Program-made: the position numbers and the translations under genes | The notes under the pieces: generated by a model | The model's database searches: none | The model's input: only the letters and a program-made list of their open reading frames with translations | Told to the model about the DNA's origin: nothing | Assembly (NCBI GenBank): GCA_963969595.1 | Contig: OZ018416.1 | Span: forward strand, 20,972,065 to 21,036,064 | Direction: 5' to 3' | Origin: Neckera pumila | Taxonomy: Eukaryota; Streptophyta; Bryopsida; Hypnales; Neckeraceae | DNA length: 64,000 bases | Part shown: in pieces, positions 62,405-64,000 of the stretch | Layout of the letters: every line of letters begins with the position of its first letter | Numbering within the stretch: the first letter of the stretch is position 1

Positions 62405-64000
62405 ATGGCAGCTGCACTCACCATGAGCACGCGGCGCCTCATGAAGGACCTGCAAGAGGTGAAGGAGAGCCCTCTGTTCAACGTGGTCGGGGAGCCGGAG
62501 GAGGGCAATCTCTTCGTCTGGCACGTCAACATCCGGAGCTCGGAACCTGGTGAGGAATTGGAAGATCTAAAGCAGCAGCAAGCGAACCCCCTCACAGGAG
62601 CAGTCTTCCATCTCATTCTGGAGTTTCCTTCCTCCTTTCCTGCTGAAGGTCCCACCGTTCACCTCTGCACACCACTGCCACACCCCAACGTTGCGCTTCA
62701 ACCGGAATCTCGGGTATGACCTTTGATTGATCACGTTTTCTTTTTCTGTTTTCATGCATGAGCGATTGTCGACGTCGAGTTTGATCTATATAGTTGTTGA
62801 TGTTTCGTTAGTAGCTCTGCAGGCATCAGCCTTCAGTTGTATCCATGCAACGAGTGAATTGGTTGGGTTGATCAATTCAATTTGAACAATGTATTCAGTT
62901 TTGCTGCTTTTGACTTTTTTCTTTTTTCTTCTTCTTGATTGTGTTTGACACACTATTGATCGACTTTGCTGTATATAGTGGTGGATGATGGAGATTGTGG
63001 CATATTTAATTAAGCAAGATGCGTTCTTGATGATGTTGTTTTGGGTTTAGGGGAAGGGTTGGCCAGTGTCACTGTGGAACTGTACGCCAGCGTACAAGGG
63101 CTGGAGCAGTGCGTACAGCGTGCAGAGTGTCCTGCTTCAGCTGCAAGCCTTTCTGCTTCAGGAGGATCTCTACGACGTGCGGCAGGTGTCGATGCAACAA
63201 ACGGTTGAGCGATCAAGGAACTTCGTCTGTGAAGGGTGTGGACATGCAGGCTCAAAACCCATCCCTGCATTTCTGACTTCGGAGGAGATTGAGGTTACAG
63301 TACGCACCAGGCTAAAGAAGACCATCTCCAAGTCAAATCTGTCACTAATTAAATCACATCCCCAGCCTTCAACGCCACAGGATGATCAAGCGGCTGCTGT
63401 GCCGGAGGAGGTGACAAGTGAGTGGCAGACTGCGACTTCAAGGAAGAACTCTAGATCCCTTGCAAAGAAGAGAGCGAACCAGAAGGTTATTACCAGTCCT
63501 CCAGATCTTCCTCCAGCAAAACCGAGCATTGAAGGGGCCATGGGCCACTTTGGTCCACTTCCCCAAGAGGCGCTAACGACAATCATGTGCATGCTGTCTA
63601 CCGAGGATCTGAGCTCTATCTCCAGGACATGCCGTGGGCTGAAGGCCGCCAGCGAGGACGGTTATTTGTGGAAACTGCTGCTCCACCGCCACTTCCCCGC
63701 CACCTCCCTCCACGCTGCTTCTTTGGAGGATTGGAAGCATGTCTTCCTCCTCCAGCAGAACAACATCATAGAGAGTTTGTGTTGCTTCTACACAAAGTGC
63801 ACTTTCGAGGAGGAAGTTCTTGGATTCCCGATCTCCTTCACCGTTAACCCCCGTACACACGACGTCGACTACATCCAAGTCCATCTCGACATCCTCTCCA
63901 GTGGGGCGTACGCGAGTGGCGTGCGTAACACCGCTGACAATCAAAATTTCAAGCTCCTTCTCCCTCTCTACATCACGCGGGATCACTTCGAGAGCGCCTT
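62405..64000 (+). CDS. E2-like (UBC) and F-box fusion protein, 3' end outside the window
   Basis: Exon 1 is 62405-62713 and exon 2 starts at 63051 (GT-AG) and stays open to the window edge, giving 419 residues so far. Residues 1 to about 150 look like a ubiquitin-conjugating (E2) fold: RRLMKDLQEV, GAVFHLILEFPSSFPAEGP, PLPHPNV, and YKGWSSAYSVQSVLLQLQAFL for the helix after the active site. The residue aligned with the catalytic cysteine appears to be Ser110 (VSLW), with a cysteine four residues later (Cys114), so conjugating activity is doubtful. A CxxC motif (FVCEGCGHAG, Cys163/166), a linker, and an F-box at about residues 270-315 (LPQEALTTIMCMLSTEDL...CRGLK...LWKLLL) follow. The C-terminal region is unidentified. 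An F-box implies SKP1/CUL1 binding. The first ATG of the exon is used. I do not recognise a named orthologue. Confidence 0.85.

Noticed and set aside
63573..63986. 137-codon minus-strand open frame
   Set aside because: It is antisense to the F-box exon.

Overview
The window looks like nuclear DNA from a green plant of the streptophyte lineage. It has five multi-exon, GT-AG spliced genes in long AT-rich gaps, and the gene set is plant-like: a plant-type fimbrin, a BTB-TAZ protein, CDT2, BUD32 and an E2-like/F-box fusion. I cannot name the species. TTAA-flanked, piggyBac-like elements and the E2/F-box fusion would both be unexpected in a flowering plant, so a charophyte alga, bryophyte or other non-seed plant is my guess. 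That is inference.

Layout. 1-10.3 kb has no intact gene. It holds a minisatellite (5.1-5.6 kb), a TTAA-flanked element (6.35-7.27 kb), a decayed Helitron Rep/helicase (7.3-8.5 kb) and a nest of small DNA transposons (9.1-10.3 kb). CDT2 (minus strand, 15 coding exons) fills 11.0-15.95 kb, with a 186-bp tandem duplication and an E2F/CRE-like cluster upstream. 17.9-18.9 kb is another TTAA-type element. Fimbrin (minus, 14 coding exons) fills 19.9-26.0 kb. 26.2-37.2 kb is AT-rich and repeat-filled. The BTB-TAZ gene (minus, 6 coding exons) lies at 37.3-40.7 kb. 41.8-55.6 kb is again repeat-rich, with unusual palindromes, three same-orientation TTAA elements within 3.4 kb, a minisatellite and a broken protein-kinase copy. 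BUD32 (minus, 7 coding exons) lies at 55.7-59.0 kb. The E2-like/F-box gene (plus) starts at 62.4 kb and runs off the right edge.

How the genes relate. I see no operon-like or clustered pathway. Two genes belong to the ubiquitin system (CDT2 as a CRL4 substrate receptor, the F-box fusion as a likely SCF receptor) and the BTB-TAZ protein may be a CUL3 adaptor, but their proximity is probably chance. For the four complete genes the exons were joined by hand from GT-AG sites. In each case the reading phase closes and the total coding length is divisible by three (470, 666, 517 and 226 residues), which is strong internal support.
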